Positions 1 through 8,724 of a stretch of DNA of 44,758 nt are shown here, piece by piece. This stretch comes from Oscillospiraceae bacterium (GTDB lineage: Bacteria; Bacillota; Clostridia; Oscillospirales; Acutalibacteraceae), in NCBI GenBank assembly GCA_015065885.1, contig SVPJ01000018.1:1-44758 (forward strand). The letters run 5' to 3'. The position numbers and the translations under genes were made by a program. Below the pieces are notes generated by a model, which was not told where the DNA came from, searched no databases, and was given only the letters and a program-made list of their open reading frames with translations. How positions within the stretch are numbered: position 1 is the first letter of the stretch; every line of letters starts with the position of its first letter.

Positions 1-1
1 G

Positions 2-2167
2 AACGTGGACGGCGTGATCCGCGAAGGGGTGAACACCCTTGCGGTGTATTTCCGCTCGGTGCGGAAGATCAGTGCCGCCTTTCCGAAGCAGAATTACGGC
101 GGCTGTTTTGATACGGCGCGTCTTTTTATGCGTAAGGCACAGTGCCAGTTCAGTTGGGACTGGGCACCCGCCCTGCCTGCCGTGGGCATCTGGCAGGACG
201 TGAAGATGGTCACCCGTGCGGGACACCGCATTTTGTCTCACCGTTTTGACACCCGCTTGGACGGGCGCGTGACCTTGTTCTTTGAAATTGACGGCGAAGG
301 TGCCAAATGGTCGGGCGATGAACAGGAGTTTGAGCGCAAACTCATTTCGGTGGATGTGCCGCAGGCCCAGCGTACCTATACGGTGAAATTGACGGTGCAA
401 AACGGCGACCAAACGATCGAAGTGGAGCGGGAGTTTCAGGATTACCGCGAGTTTTTCACCTTCACGGTGGAAGACCCGCAGCTCTGGTGGCCGCACGATA
501 TGGGCGAACAACCGCTGTATCCCTACACCTTCGCGTATTACGAGGACGGGGTGCTGAGCGACGAGGTGAGCGGTCGGTTTGCCATTCGCACGGTGGAACT
601 GAACGAAGAACCGCGTGACGATGGGGAAGACGGGTTGAAGTGCGAACTGTTGGTCAACGGGGAGCGCACATTCCTGAAAGGCGGCAACTGGGTGCCGATG
701 GACTGCTTCCCCGGCACGGTGGAGGATGCACGCTATCGCCGTATTTTGGAAGAAGCAAAACTCGCAAACGTCAACGCCTTCCGCATTTGGGGCGGCGGTA
801 TTTACGAAAAAGACGTATTTTACGATATCTGTGACGAACTGGGTATTCTCATTTGGCAGGACTTGGCGTTTGCCTGCGCCGAAGTGCCGGTGGATCATCC
901 GGGATTTCTCGACCTTATTACGGTCGAGATCGACACGGTGGTGCGCCGTCTTGCCAACCACCCGTGTATTGCGCTGTGGTGCGGCGGGAACGAACGCAAC
1001 GGCTGCTTCGGCTACTTCCCGTGCCTCGGCGAGGAATTGTTCCTTTACACCATGCGCGGCATCGTGAACGGGCTTGACCCGTCCCGCCCGTATGTGGACG
1101 GCAGCCCTTACGGTTACAACCATATGGGCGGTCGTGTGCGCAGCGGCGACCACCACACCTCCGCTTTCAATATCGGCAGTACGCTGGATTGGAACGAACG
1201 GCGCGAACTTTTCAAGACGACGGTCAGCGGCATGGCGACCGAAGTCGGCTGTATGGGTTTCCCGCCGATGAGCAGTTTGAAAAAGTATATCCCTGCCGAG
1301 GAGATGACCCACGACAGCCGTGTGATCGACCTGCACTTTGTGCGTAACCCGCACGACGGCGAAGGAAAGGGCTTCCTTGAAAAGGAATACGAACTGGCAA
1401 ACGATATGTTTGGGCCGTGCGCCGACTTCAACGATTTTGCGAAGAAATCCGCCTGTGTGCAATCGGAGTTCGTGACGCTGGATACTACGTTCCACCGCAG
1501 TCGCAAGGGCAACTGTGCGGCGTCGCTTTTGTGGATGTATAACGATTGCTGGCCGTGCGGTACGTGGTCGGTGGTGGATTACTACCTCGAGCCGAAAGCG
1601 GCGTATTACGCGCTGAAGCGTGCGTGTGAGCCCGTGGCGGCGGTGATCGCGAAACGTCCCGACGGGCTGGGTGCCTACGCGGTGAACGATACCCGTGCGG
1701 ACGTTGTCGGCACGCTTACGGTGGGGCAGATGGACACCGACGGCACGGTGGTGTTCCGCGAAGTGCGGGAGGTCACCGCACCCGCCCTTTCTTCGGTGAA
1801 GGTGTACGATTTCTCGGCGGTGGATACTACCCGTCCGAACAGTTTCGTGTTCGTCCGCTTTACAAGCGGAGATATCGCGACACAGCAGGTGTGGTTCTTC
1901 CAAAATTGGAAGGATATCACGTGGGAACAGCCGCGTCTGACGGTCACGGCGGAACAAAAGGACAAACACCACATCACCGTCACCCTCACGGCCGAAAAGT
2001 ACACCCGCTTCGTGCGGTTGCAGGGGCTTGGCGACGGCGTGTGGTACAGCGACAACTATTTTGATCTGTTGCCTGAGCAGAAAAAGACGGTCGTCATCAC
2101 CGCCGAAAAGGCGATCTCGATGGATGACATCACGGTGGACCATTGGCTCACCGATTGGAAAGACTGA
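2..2167 (+). CDS. Beta-mannosidase, GH2 family (5' end missing)
   Basis: The reading frame is open from base 2, so the gene starts before the window. About 721 residues are visible against roughly 820-850 for the family, so about 100 N-terminal residues of the first beta-sandwich are missing. The product should hydrolyse terminal beta-1,4-mannosides, as in the core of N-glycans or in manno-oligosaccharides. No transport signal can be judged. The GH2 TIM-barrel is recognisable: FLKGGNWVPMD near visible residue 220, the acid/base Glu in WCGGNE (visible residue 331), and the nucleophile Glu in VQSEFV (visible residue 489). The N-rich WMYNDCWP motif that follows is typical of beta-mannosidases. 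The gene ends 10 bases before a strong bidirectional hairpin shared with the convergent dockerin gene. The family is secure; the exact mannoside substrate is inferred. Confidence 0.88.
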   Translation, partial: NVDGVIREGVNTLAVYFRSVRKISAAFPKQNYGGCFDTARLFMRKAQCQFSWDWAPALPAVGIWQDVKMVTRAGHRILSHRFDTRLDGRVTLFFEIDGEGAKWSGDEQEFERKLISVDVPQAQRTYTVKLTVQNGDQTIEVEREFQDYREFFTFTVEDPQLWWPHDMGEQPLYPYTFAYYEDGVLSDEVSGRFAIRTVELNEEPRDDGEDGLKCELLVNGERTFLKGGNWVPMDCFPGTVEDARYRRILEEAKLANVNAFRIWGGGIYEKDVFYDICDELGILIWQDLAFACAEVPVDHPGFLDLITVEIDTVVRRLANHPCIALWCGGNERNGCFGYFPCLGEELFLYTMRGIVNGLDPSRPYVDGSPYGYNHMGGRVRSGDHHTSAFNIGSTLDWNERRELFKTTVSGMATEVGCMGFPPMSSLKKYIPAEEMTHDSRVIDLHFVRNPHDGEGKGFLEKEYELANDMFGPCADFNDFAKKSACVQSEFVTLDTTFHRSRKGNCAASLLWMYNDCWPCGTWSVVDYYLEPKAAYYALKRACEPVAAVIAKRPDGLGAYAVNDTRADVVGTLTVGQMDTDGTVVFREVREVTAPALSSVKVYDFSAVDTTRPNSFVFVRFTSGDIATQQVWFFQNWKDITWEQPRLTVTAEQKDKHHITVTLTAEKYTRFVRLQGLGDGVWYSDNYFDLLPEQKKTVVITAEKAISMDDITVDHWLTDWKD

Positions 2168-2176
2168 AGCGCTGAC

Positions 2177-2220
2177 AAAACACACGGGGAAGGTCCAAAG
2201 GACCTTCCCCGTGTGTTTTT
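2177..2220. terminator. Bidirectional terminator between convergent genes
   Basis: A perfect stem CACACGGGGAAGGTCC / GGACCTTCCCCGTGTG (2181-2215, three-base loop) has an A-run before it and a T-run after it. It can therefore stop transcription from both the GH2 gene on the plus strand and the dockerin gene on the minus strand. Confidence 0.9.
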
Positions 2221-5200
2221 ATGTGTTTGGAAATTGATGTATCTTCTTTACGGCATATTGCAGTATCAATCGCGCGTCGGTGGAGTCCACCTTTTGATCG
2301 TTGTTTACATCCGCTGTCGCAAGGGTCAGCGCGTTTTCGTCCACCTTTTTCACGGCGTACTGTAGGGTCAGGCGCGCATCGGTGGAATCCACTGTGCGGT
2401 TACCATCCACGTCGCCGCGCAGCAACATGGGAAGGGGCGTGCCGCTTTCTATCAACTTACCGCAGACGCCGCACACGGTGTCGCCGCTGTAACCGTGTGC
2501 GTCGATAGTGGGAGGGATATACCCTTCCACCGTTTCGCTATGTCCTTCGGGGAAATACACTGTCGGGGTGATCTCCACCGTGGCGAAGCGGTCGGCGAAG
2601 GTTGCCTCACAATCGATACATTTCCAATGGGCGTTCCAGCCGATTTCTGTGCAAGTGGCGTCTGCAGCAGACTGATAGGTCACGAGATGTTCGCCCATCA
2701 CGAGGCAGTCAAGACCGAACAGATACCCGCGTGACGCTTCGTTTTTGCCCACCACGCGAATGGTGAGTTCGTGTACGCCCTTCGTGAGCGAGACGTTGCC
2801 GAGCGGCGTAACAGCCGAGCGGTACACACGCGTGTTGTAGCAATCGATGGGGTCGCCGAGCAGCTCGCCGTCGAGCAACAGTTGCACGGTTGCATAGTCG
2901 GCGGCAGTGCAAAGAACGGCGCTGAGTACACCTTCGTAGTCGGTATCTGCCGTGAACTGCAAGGTGGCTTCGGCGGTGCTTTGCACCGAGATGCCCGAGA
3001 AGAGCTGCTTGCCGCCGCTGAAATTGCCCGCTGTGGGCCAATCTTTCGCCATGTTTTGCACGGTCAGATTGCTGGTGTTTTTAATGGCAACGGCGGCCAT
3101 GTCCTCGCCCTCAATGGTGTTGCGGTCGGAGGGCTGTTGCCGTTTTTCCGCTTCGGTGAGAGAGAGGTAACGCCATGCGATCTCCTCGTCCGTGGTGTAA
3201 GTCACGGGCGTGTACGGGTCGGTGCCGTCGGCATCCAGATACCAATAGGCGGTGGCAAGATATTGCACCTTGTCGTTGCCGTAGAACTTTTCGATCGCCG
3301 CTTCAAACGAAGTCTGGAACGGGATGTTGTCCGCCAGGTGGAAGCGTACGTTGTTGTAATCGCCCGCTTTGCCTTGCAGTCCCGTCGTTTGGTTTTGTGC
3401 GTGGAACGCGTTGTTGAAATACACCGCACTGCACCACGCATAGCCGAAATAATCTTCACTGCCCGTGCCGTAAGTGGAGGGGAACATCTCACCGTCTACG
3501 AAGAACTTTTCATCGCCTTCGCCCCACCAGTTGACACCGTAGAAGTTGTTGACGTGCAGATTGATACCAACCAAACGACCGCGGCCTTCGGTGGTTAAAA
3601 GCGTGTAGTCGGGTGCGCGGTCGGCACGTGTGGGCTGGAAGCGGTCGAGACTCCACTTGGCGTGGAAGCGGCCGTAGTCCGCAACATCACCGTCGAGCGG
3701 TGCGGTCACCGTCTCCACCGAAAGGGAGTAGTCGCGGGTATCCGAATTTTTAAAGGCGATCTTGGCACCGTCGGCATACGGCATATACCAGTAACTGTAG
3801 AAGGTGCCGTCGGCGGTGATGCCCATCGGAACGGAGGCATATTCACCACCGCCTGCATTCGCAAAGAAGTCGCCGAGCGGTGCCCACACGGCAGGGGAAT
3901 CCTCGCCGTCCCAATACATAAAGACTTCGATCTTCTGCATGGCGACGAGTTTTTCGTACGCCGAGAGGGAGTCGTTCAATTTCACCTTAAACTGCGTGAT
4001 CGCCGCCGTGCCGTCCGTTTCGAACGCAGTGACGGTCGTGCTTTTAGGCAAGGTGACCGTCCCGCGGTACGAGTTCTGTCCGTCCACGGCTTCGGGTGTC
4101 GCAGCGGGGTCGCCCATCTTTGCGTTGGCGTTTTCCAACGCTTCCCGTTGTGCCGTGTTGAAAGCGGCAGGCATCGGCTCAACGGTTGTGCCTTCGGGGA
4201 ACAAGCGGTAAGAGAAGTGATAATACTGTCCCCAATCGCCCTTCAGCACGATTTGACAGGAAGAGTTAAAGGTGACGGGCACGTAGTTGTTGTAGCCCTC
4301 TGCCGTGGTCTTGTAGACCATATTGTCGAGTCCGTCGTAAACGCCTTCGGCAGAGGCGAAATCCGCAAGAGGCATGGAGATGGTGGGGGAGGAAGAGCCG
4401 TCGATATAGAATTCAATAGTGCCCGTGCGAATGGTGGCAAACCAACTGCGCACGATCATGCCCGCGCCGTGAATGTCCGCCGCCAAAATACCGCCGTGTG
4501 CCGTGCCGAGATTGCCGCTGCCGTCCCCGTTGCTCGTCCATTCGGAAGAGGGCTTATTGCCTGTGTCACCCCATTCAATGTAGGTGTCGGTCGCTTCATC
4601 GTAACGGGACACACGGTGGTACGAGGTCGCCGCCGCACCGACTTCACCGATTTCGGGGAGTTTGGCTACCGCTTCAAGGTCGGTCAGCATCGCAACCGTG
4701 TCGGTGTAGGTGTAATCGTATTCCGCATGTATAGGTTCGCGTAACGTAAGGCAGTCAATACTGCCGTAATACCCACGGGAAGCCGCGTTTTTACCCACGC
4801 AGGTGAGGGTCAAGGTGTGTGTGCCGATACCGAGAGAAACGGCACCTAAGCGTACCGCACCCGAATGACGCAGGGGCGTGCCGAACATATCTAAATTTGC
4901 TCGTATCTTTTGCCCGTCTACGTAGATATCAAAAATACCGTAATCGCTCGAAAGGCAGTGAGAGAGATAAAGATCGCCTTCCCACGCTTCACTTAAGCGG
5001 AAAGTCACGGTCGTACTGCCGCTTGCCGTAGTGTTTTGCACCCACAGTTGGTAGCCGCCGCTGAAGCCCGAGCCGGGCCACGAGCCTTCCATATTCTGCG
5101 CCTGTGCGCGTCCTGCCGTGAGAGTCATTGCCTCGCCTTCTACACACCGTGTATCGGCAGAAACGGAAATCAACGGCAATCCGCTGAGCAAAAGTGAAAG

Positions 5201-5230
5201 GGTCAGAAATATTGTAAGGAACTTTTTCAT
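2219..5230 (-). CDS. Secreted GH172 (DUF2961) enzyme with C-terminal type I dockerin
   Basis: This 1003-residue protein has a Sec signal peptide (residues 1-25, ending SVSA). A carbohydrate-binding-like beta-sandwich lies at about 30-170, and a DUF2961 catalytic region at about 370-700 has the hallmark WWGEGDEKFFVDGE and GTGSEDYFGYAW (near 560-590). A second copy of the N-terminal module follows at about 705-850, then a short Cys-rich segment (HWKCIDC, CGVCG), and finally a type I dockerin at about 934-1001. DUF2961 is the basis of family GH172, whose characterised members act on alpha-D-arabinofuranosides or difructose anhydrides, so a furanosidase role is likely but the substrate is unknown. 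The dockerin should anchor the enzyme to a cohesin scaffold outside the cell. Start supported by AAGGAT eight bases upstream. The two flanking sandwiches share EGE, QNM, SGG and VGKN-ASRGY signatures and look like an internal duplication. Confidence 0.87.
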   Translation of the reverse strand: MKKFLTIFLTLSLLLSGLPLISVSADTRCVEGEAMTLTAGRAQAQNMEGSWPGSGFSGGYQLWVQNTTASGSTTVTFRLSEAWEGDLYLSHCLSSDYGIFDIYVDGQKIRANLDMFGTPLRHSGAVRLGAVSLGIGTHTLTLTCVGKNAASRGYYGSIDCLTLREPIHAEYDYTYTDTVAMLTDLEAVAKLPEIGEVGAAATSYHRVSRYDEATDTYIEWGDTGNKPSSEWTSNGDGSGNLGTAHGGILAADIHGAGMIVRSWFATIRTGTIEFYIDGSSSPTISMPLADFASAEGVYDGLDNMVYKTTAEGYNNYVPVTFNSSCQIVLKGDWGQYYHFSYRLFPEGTTVEPMPAAFNTAQREALENANAKMGDPAATPEAVDGQNSYRGTVTLPKSTTVTAFETDGTAAITQFKVKLNDSLSAYEKLVAMQKIEVFMYWDGEDSPAVWAPLGDFFANAGGGEYASVPMGITADGTFYSYWYMPYADGAKIAFKNSDTRDYSLSVETVTAPLDGDVADYGRFHAKWSLDRFQPTRADRAPDYTLLTTEGRGRLVGINLHVNNFYGVNWWGEGDEKFFVDGEMFPSTYGTGSEDYFGYAWCSAVYFNNAFHAQNQTTGLQGKAGDYNNVRFHLADNIPFQTSFEAAIEKFYGNDKVQYLATAYWYLDADGTDPYTPVTYTTDEEIAWRYLSLTEAEKRQQPSDRNTIEGEDMAAVAIKNTSNLTVQNMAKDWPTAGNFSGGKQLFSGISVQSTAEATLQFTADTDYEGVLSAVLCTAADYATVQLLLDGELLGDPIDCYNTRVYRSAVTPLGNVSLTKGVHELTIRVVGKNEASRGYLFGLDCLVMGEHLVTYQSAADATCTEIGWNAHWKCIDCEATFADRFATVEITPTVYFPEGHSETVEGYIPPTIDAHGYSGDTVCGVCGKLIESGTPLPMLLRGDVDGNRTVDSTDARLTLQYAVKKVDENALTLATADVNNDQKVDSTDARLILQYAVKKIHQFPNT

Positions 5231-5258
5231 GTAATGTCATCCTTTTGTTTTTTTAAAA

Positions 5259-5287
5259 AGTATATCGAAAAAACATGGCTGTCGCAA
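5259..5287 (-). promoter_or_regulatory. Sigma-A promoter of the GH172 dockerin gene
   Basis: On the minus strand TTGCGA (5282-5287) and TATACT (5259-5264) are 17 bases apart, about 30 bases upstream of the start codon. Confidence 0.65.
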
Positions 5288-5331
5288 TACCACATATTGA
5301 TTTCAATTTACCATTTCTTGCACAAAAACTC

Positions 5332-5360
5332 TTGACAAACCTGTCTATCTATGATAGACT
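5332..5360 (+). promoter_or_regulatory. Sigma-A promoter of the blaI-like operon
   Basis: TTGACA (5332-5337) and TAGACT (5355-5360) are separated by 17 bases. The first of two operator palindromes fills the spacer and overlaps the -10, so repressor binding would block RNA polymerase directly. Confidence 0.8.
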
Positions 5361-5386
5361 AAAGTTGCAGTCTACAGCGAATAGAC
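5343..5386. promoter_or_regulatory. Twin operators for the BlaI-like repressor
   Basis: Two copies of GTCTA-N7-TAGAC occur at 5343-5359 and 5370-5386, with a centre-to-centre distance of 27 bases. The first is a perfect 7+3+7 palindrome lying between the -35 and -10; the second lies just downstream of the -10. The placement predicts autoregulation by the product of the first gene, as in BlaI/MecI systems. That this particular repressor binds them is inferred. Confidence 0.75.
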
Positions 5387-5402
5387 AGAAGGGGGCGCTC
5401 AG

Positions 5403-5768
5403 ATGAATGACGTAAAATTGGGTGTCGTAGAAGGGCGGTTTGCGGATATCGTGTGGGAGAATGCACCGCTTTCGACCAAAGAATTGGTGGCGCTCTGCGA
5501 GCGGGAACTTTCCTGGAAACGCACCACCACCTACACCGTGCTGAAAAAACTGTGCGAGCGGGGTTTGTTTTCGACTGAAGACAGTACCGTTTCGGTGCGC
5601 CTTTCCAAAGCGGAGTTTTACGCACGGCAGAGCGAGCGATTCGTTGCGGAGACGTTTGACGGCTCGCTGCCCGCGTTTATTGCGGCGTTTACCGCCCGCA
5701 AACCGCTGACCGAGGCTGAGCGGGAGGAGATACTCCGTATGATCGACCATGCCCGAAAGGAGGAGTGA
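5403..5768 (+). CDS. BlaI/MecI-family transcriptional repressor
   Basis: This 121-residue protein matches the usual length and architecture of the BlaI/MecI/CopY family: an N-terminal winged helix (about 5-75, with the KRTTTYTVLKKLCERG recognition region) and a short helical dimerisation tail. Family members repress their own operon and target genes until a partner BlaR1-type metalloprotease triggers their cleavage. The ATG is preceded by AGAAGGGGG at a good distance. It overlaps the region of the next gene's ribosome-binding site and is followed directly by the M56 sensor gene, the classic gene order. Twin GTCTA-N7-TAGAC operators precede it. No beta-lactamase gene is adjacent, so the regulon may concern something other than penicillin resistance. 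Confidence 0.9.
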   Translation: MNDVKLGVVEGRFADIVWENAPLSTKELVALCERELSWKRTTTYTVLKKLCERGLFSTEDSTVSVRLSKAEFYARQSERFVAETFDGSLPAFIAAFTARKPLTEAEREEILRMIDHARKEE

Positions 5769-5770
5769 GC

Positions 5771-7846
5771 GTGAGTGACGTATTCGTATTCCTTTTGAAC
5801 AAAGGACTTACCGCGGGTTGGGTGATACTGGCGGTGTTGTTACTGCGTGTGCTGCTGCGCCGTGCGCCGCGGTGGATCACCTGCCTTATGTGGGGTGTGG
5901 TGGGTCTTCGTCTGTTGTTGCCGTTTTCGCTGAAAAGTGTGTTCAGCCTGATCCCGTCGGCAGCGCCCGTGCCCGAAGACATTGCCCTCACGCAAACGCC
6001 TGCCGTGCATACGGGGGTGGATTCCTTCAATATGGCGGTAAACCCCATGATCTACGAAGCGTTTGCCCCGTCGCTTGAAAACAGTGTGAATCCCTTGCAG
6101 GTGGTGCTCACGGTCGCGGCGTGGGTGTGGGTCGCGGGTGTGGCGGCTATGCTGCTCTACGCCGTCGCGGCGTACGTCCGTCTTGCGCGGCGGGTGCGGG
6201 TGTCGTTGCCGCTGGGAGATGGGGTGTACGCGTGTGACACCGTGTCTTCGCCCTTCATTCTGGGTATTCTGAAGCCGCGCATCTTCCTGCCGTCGGGTAT
6301 GGCAGACGATACCGCCGCCCTGGTGATCGCCCACGAAAAGGCGCATCTGCGGCGGCACGATCACTGGATAAAACCGCTGGGGTTTTTACTGCTTTCGGTC
6401 TATTGGTTTCAGCCGCTCGTGTGGGTGGGGTATATCCTGCTCTGCCGCGATATCGAAACGGCGTGTGACGAAAAAGTGGTGAAAGAACTGGATACCGACG
6501 GACGGTGTGCGTATTCCGCTGCATTGGTGGAATGCAACACCCACCGCCGCGCGATGGCGGCGTGTCCGTTGGCATTTGGTGAGGTGGGGGTGAAGGCACG
6601 CGTCAAAGCGGTGCTGAACTATAAAAAGCCCGCCTTTTGGCTGATCCTGTTGGCAATCGTCGTGGGTATCGCCGTGGCGGTGTGTTTTCTCACCGATCCG
6701 CAAGACAAACCGCTCGACGGTGTGGCGGCGCAACGCGGCGGTGCGGACGTGAACGGCGTTTCGCTTACCGTCGTGGAAGCGGAACTGTCTGCCCCCGACC
6801 CGTACCTCACGGTGCGGTGGAACAACGAAACAGCAAGTGAGATCTCCTACGGCAATCCGTTTACCGTCTATTACAAGCAGGACGGCGGCTGGGTGGATTG
6901 CCGCCTGCAGAACACGGTGTGGACCATGCCCGCCTACAACGTCCGTGCGGGCGGCACGCGGGAGAAGACCTACCGTTTAAGCGGACTCAGTATGTGTATT
7001 GCCGGTGAATACCGACTGGAAGCCGATTTCTCACTCGGTGGTGAAGAACACACCGCGTGGGTGGAGTTCACGCTGGACCGCGGTGTAGGACAGGTGGCGG
7101 CACTGAATTTTAAGCCGAAAACGCTGTGGTATTCGCCGCCGCACGTTTCCTACGTGATGACGGTGGATGCCGCACCCTCGTGGGGCTTGGTCAACGGTAC
7201 GCAGTTGTATGAATACGGACGGGACGGCTTGGTCGCGATGCTCGGGTATATGGAACCCATTACCTTGACCAATGAGAATTTCCACGCGCGTGTGAAGCTG
7301 TTGGAATGGGAAGAGGGTGCCCCGTCGGTCGATGCATTATACCGTAACAACAAACACGCGTGGCAACTGTATAACGGAAATTTGCTGTATCTGTTGCTTG
7401 AACAGCAGAACGGCACCTACTATATGCTATACGGCGGACACAACGCCGTGACCGATCAAGCGTCCTTCCTTTGGGTATATGAACTGGAACAGGTGGAAGA
7501 AACACCGCATATGTCACAGCCCATCGTGGACGGGGCCATCGTGTTCTACCGCGAAACGACCGAAGAGCACGGTGTGGCGGTATACGATAAATATTGCCGT
7601 ATGAACAACACCGAATTGACCGCGCTGATGAAAGCGTTAGAGGCGGAACAATGGGTGTACGACGGTGTGGTGGATCGCACGGCGTTCCATTTCGATGGGA
7701 AACTGTGGTATCAAGGGAACTGGCTGTATTTCGGCTACGAAGAACGCATCGCATTCTACGGCGCACATTTTGCGAGCGTATCGGAGGATACGATAGAGCG
7801 TATTACGTTCGCTCACCAAACGGCAGAGCCGTTCAAGGGACGGTAA
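5771..7846 (+). CDS. BlaR1-like M56 membrane metalloprotease with Ig-like ectodomain
   Basis: I chose the second GTG (5771) because AAAGGAGG (5756-5763) lies seven bases upstream of it. The GTG at 5765 would leave only one base. The protein (691 residues) has hydrophobic segments near 10-60, 110-135, 205-225 and 285-305 and the M56 zinc motif HEKAH followed by RRHDH near residue 188, with a downstream ETACDEKV that carries the expected second acidic region. This is the BlaR1/MecR1 protease part, which would inactivate the upstream repressor on signal. The outer part is not a penicillin-binding transpeptidase sensor: no SxxK/KTG array is visible. Instead residues about 320-430 look like an Ig-type domain (NPFTVYYKQDGGWVDC), followed by about 260 residues I do not recognise. 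The signal sensed is therefore unknown. Confidence 0.85.
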   Translation: MSDVFVFLLNKGLTAGWVILAVLLLRVLLRRAPRWITCLMWGVVGLRLLLPFSLKSVFSLIPSAAPVPEDIALTQTPAVHTGVDSFNMAVNPMIYEAFAPSLENSVNPLQVVLTVAAWVWVAGVAAMLLYAVAAYVRLARRVRVSLPLGDGVYACDTVSSPFILGILKPRIFLPSGMADDTAALVIAHEKAHLRRHDHWIKPLGFLLLSVYWFQPLVWVGYILLCRDIETACDEKVVKELDTDGRCAYSAALVECNTHRRAMAACPLAFGEVGVKARVKAVLNYKKPAFWLILLAIVVGIAVAVCFLTDPQDKPLDGVAAQRGGADVNGVSLTVVEAELSAPDPYLTVRWNNETASEISYGNPFTVYYKQDGGWVDCRLQNTVWTMPAYNVRAGGTREKTYRLSGLSMCIAGEYRLEADFSLGGEEHTAWVEFTLDRGVGQVAALNFKPKTLWYSPPHVSYVMTVDAAPSWGLVNGTQLYEYGRDGLVAMLGYMEPITLTNENFHARVKLLEWEEGAPSVDALYRNNKHAWQLYNGNLLYLLLEQQNGTYYMLYGGHNAVTDQASFLWVYELEQVEETPHMSQPIVDGAIVFYRETTEEHGVAVYDKYCRMNNTELTALMKALEAEQWVYDGVVDRTAFHFDGKLWYQGNWLYFGYEERIAFYGAHFASVSEDTIERITFAHQTAEPFKGR

Positions 7847-7866
7847 AGCACCTTATGTAACGACAA

Positions 7867-7998
7867 CCCCTCCGAGCCGCCTTGCGGCGACCCACCTCCC
7901 CTTACACAGGGGAGGCTTGTGCTTTGATGATCTCAGCAACGCACCCAAGGCTCCCCTTGAAGACGTAAGGGGAGCTGTCGGCGAAGCCGACTGAGGGG
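7867..7998. repeat. Palindromic dispersed intergenic repeat
   Basis: The stretch between the M56 gene and the next terminator holds nested inverted repeats. The outer pair is CCCCTC / GAGGGG. Inside are ACCTCCCCT-AGGGGAGG, GGCTCCCCTT-AAGGGGAGC and GTCGGC-GAA-GCCGAC. No coding frame runs through it. The style resembles the REP-like elements common in Oscillospiraceae genomes; this last point is from general knowledge and only one copy is visible here. Confidence 0.6.
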
Positions 7999-8054
7999 AT
8001 TTGAAAACCTTGCTTTCCCCGAAAACACTGTCCCTTACGAAGGGGCACTAAAGT

Positions 8055-8093
8055 AAAAAAGAGCGTATTGCCGAAAGGCAATACGCTCTTTTT
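8055..8093. terminator. Bidirectional terminator
   Basis: Stem GAGCGTATTGCC-GAAA-GGCAATACGCTC (8061-8088) with A6 before and T5 after. It serves the minus-strand gene ending at 8101 and can also stop readthrough from the M56 gene. Confidence 0.9.
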
Positions 8094-8100
8094 GTGTTTA

Positions 8101-8388
8101 TCAACCTTTGCTTACGCGGTCCAGCCAGATGGACGCGATGTCGAGTGCTTCGTACAGCCCCGCCTTTTCGCTCTTCTTCAAGAAGCGTTCGTTCAAGGGG
8201 AGTTCGGGGTCGGTCGCCATCATCTGCACCTGCACCTTCGTCGCGACCGACAGTTCCTTCACCGTTTCGGTGGCGAGGATCTGCATCACGACAACGTGTT
8301 CATCCGCCATATCCCCGTAGTACAGCGTGTTGCCGCTGCGCACCAAGGGGCGGCCTTTATAGGTCAAGATCGTTTCTTTATCCGCCAT
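8101..8388 (-). CDS. Conserved hypothetical small protein
   Basis: This 95-residue cytosolic protein starts MADKETILTYKG. The start at 8388 is preferred over upstream in-frame codons because AAAGGACAGG precedes it, although the spacing (about 12) is long, and the more upstream frame overlaps ireB antisense to its codon pattern. I see an alternating beta-rich N-terminal half (GRPLVRSGNTLYYGDM) and a helical end (SEKAGLYEALDIASIWLDRV), but no catalytic or metal motif. It lies 25 bases after ireB on the same strand and is closed by a strong terminator, so it is probably co-transcribed with ireB. Function unknown. Confidence 0.72.
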   Translation of the reverse strand: MADKETILTYKGRPLVRSGNTLYYGDMADEHVVVMQILATETVKELSVATKVQVQMMATDPELPLNERFLKKSEKAGLYEALDIASIWLDRVSKG

Positions 8389-8413
8389 GGTTTGTACCTG
8401 TCCTTTCCTGAAA

Positions 8414-8659
8414 TCAATCGTTGAGATACGAGCGCACCAAAGCACGCAGAAGATCGTCACGGTCGATCTTACGGATGAGGGTACGGGCGTTGTTGTGCGT
8501 GGTAATATAGGTCGGGTCTTCCGAAAGAATGTACCCAACCAACTGGTTAATGGGGTTGTATCCCTTTTCGCGCAACGCATCGTATACGATGGTCAGCACC
8601 TTTTTCATTTCGGCGTCGTTATCACAGCCGATCGAAAACGTTTGCGTTCTGTCAAGCAT
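8414..8659 (-). CDS. ireB: IreB family regulatory phosphoprotein (UPF0297)
   Basis: 81 residues, the standard length for IreB/YrzL. The signature [18 protein letters not shown] followed by YITTHNNAR is nearly invariant in the family. In Enterococcus faecalis IreB is a substrate of the Ser/Thr kinase IreK and tunes cephalosporin tolerance; Thr5 and Thr7 in the N-terminus here are plausible phospho-acceptors by position. The start is fixed by GGAGG eight bases upstream. In many Firmicutes ireB sits with ruvX (yrrK) and a DUF1292 gene. Here ruvX is absent and DUF1292 lies about 6 kb away on the other strand. Confidence 0.95.
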   Translation of the reverse strand: MLDRTQTFSIGCDNDAEMKKVLTIVYDALREKGYNPINQLVGYILSEDPTYITTHNNARTLIRKIDRDDLLRALVRSYLND

Positions 8660-8724
8660 TCCGTTAACCTCCGTTCCGTAGTTACATTTAGTATTATACG
8701 GTATATTTATGGAATTTGCAAGGG

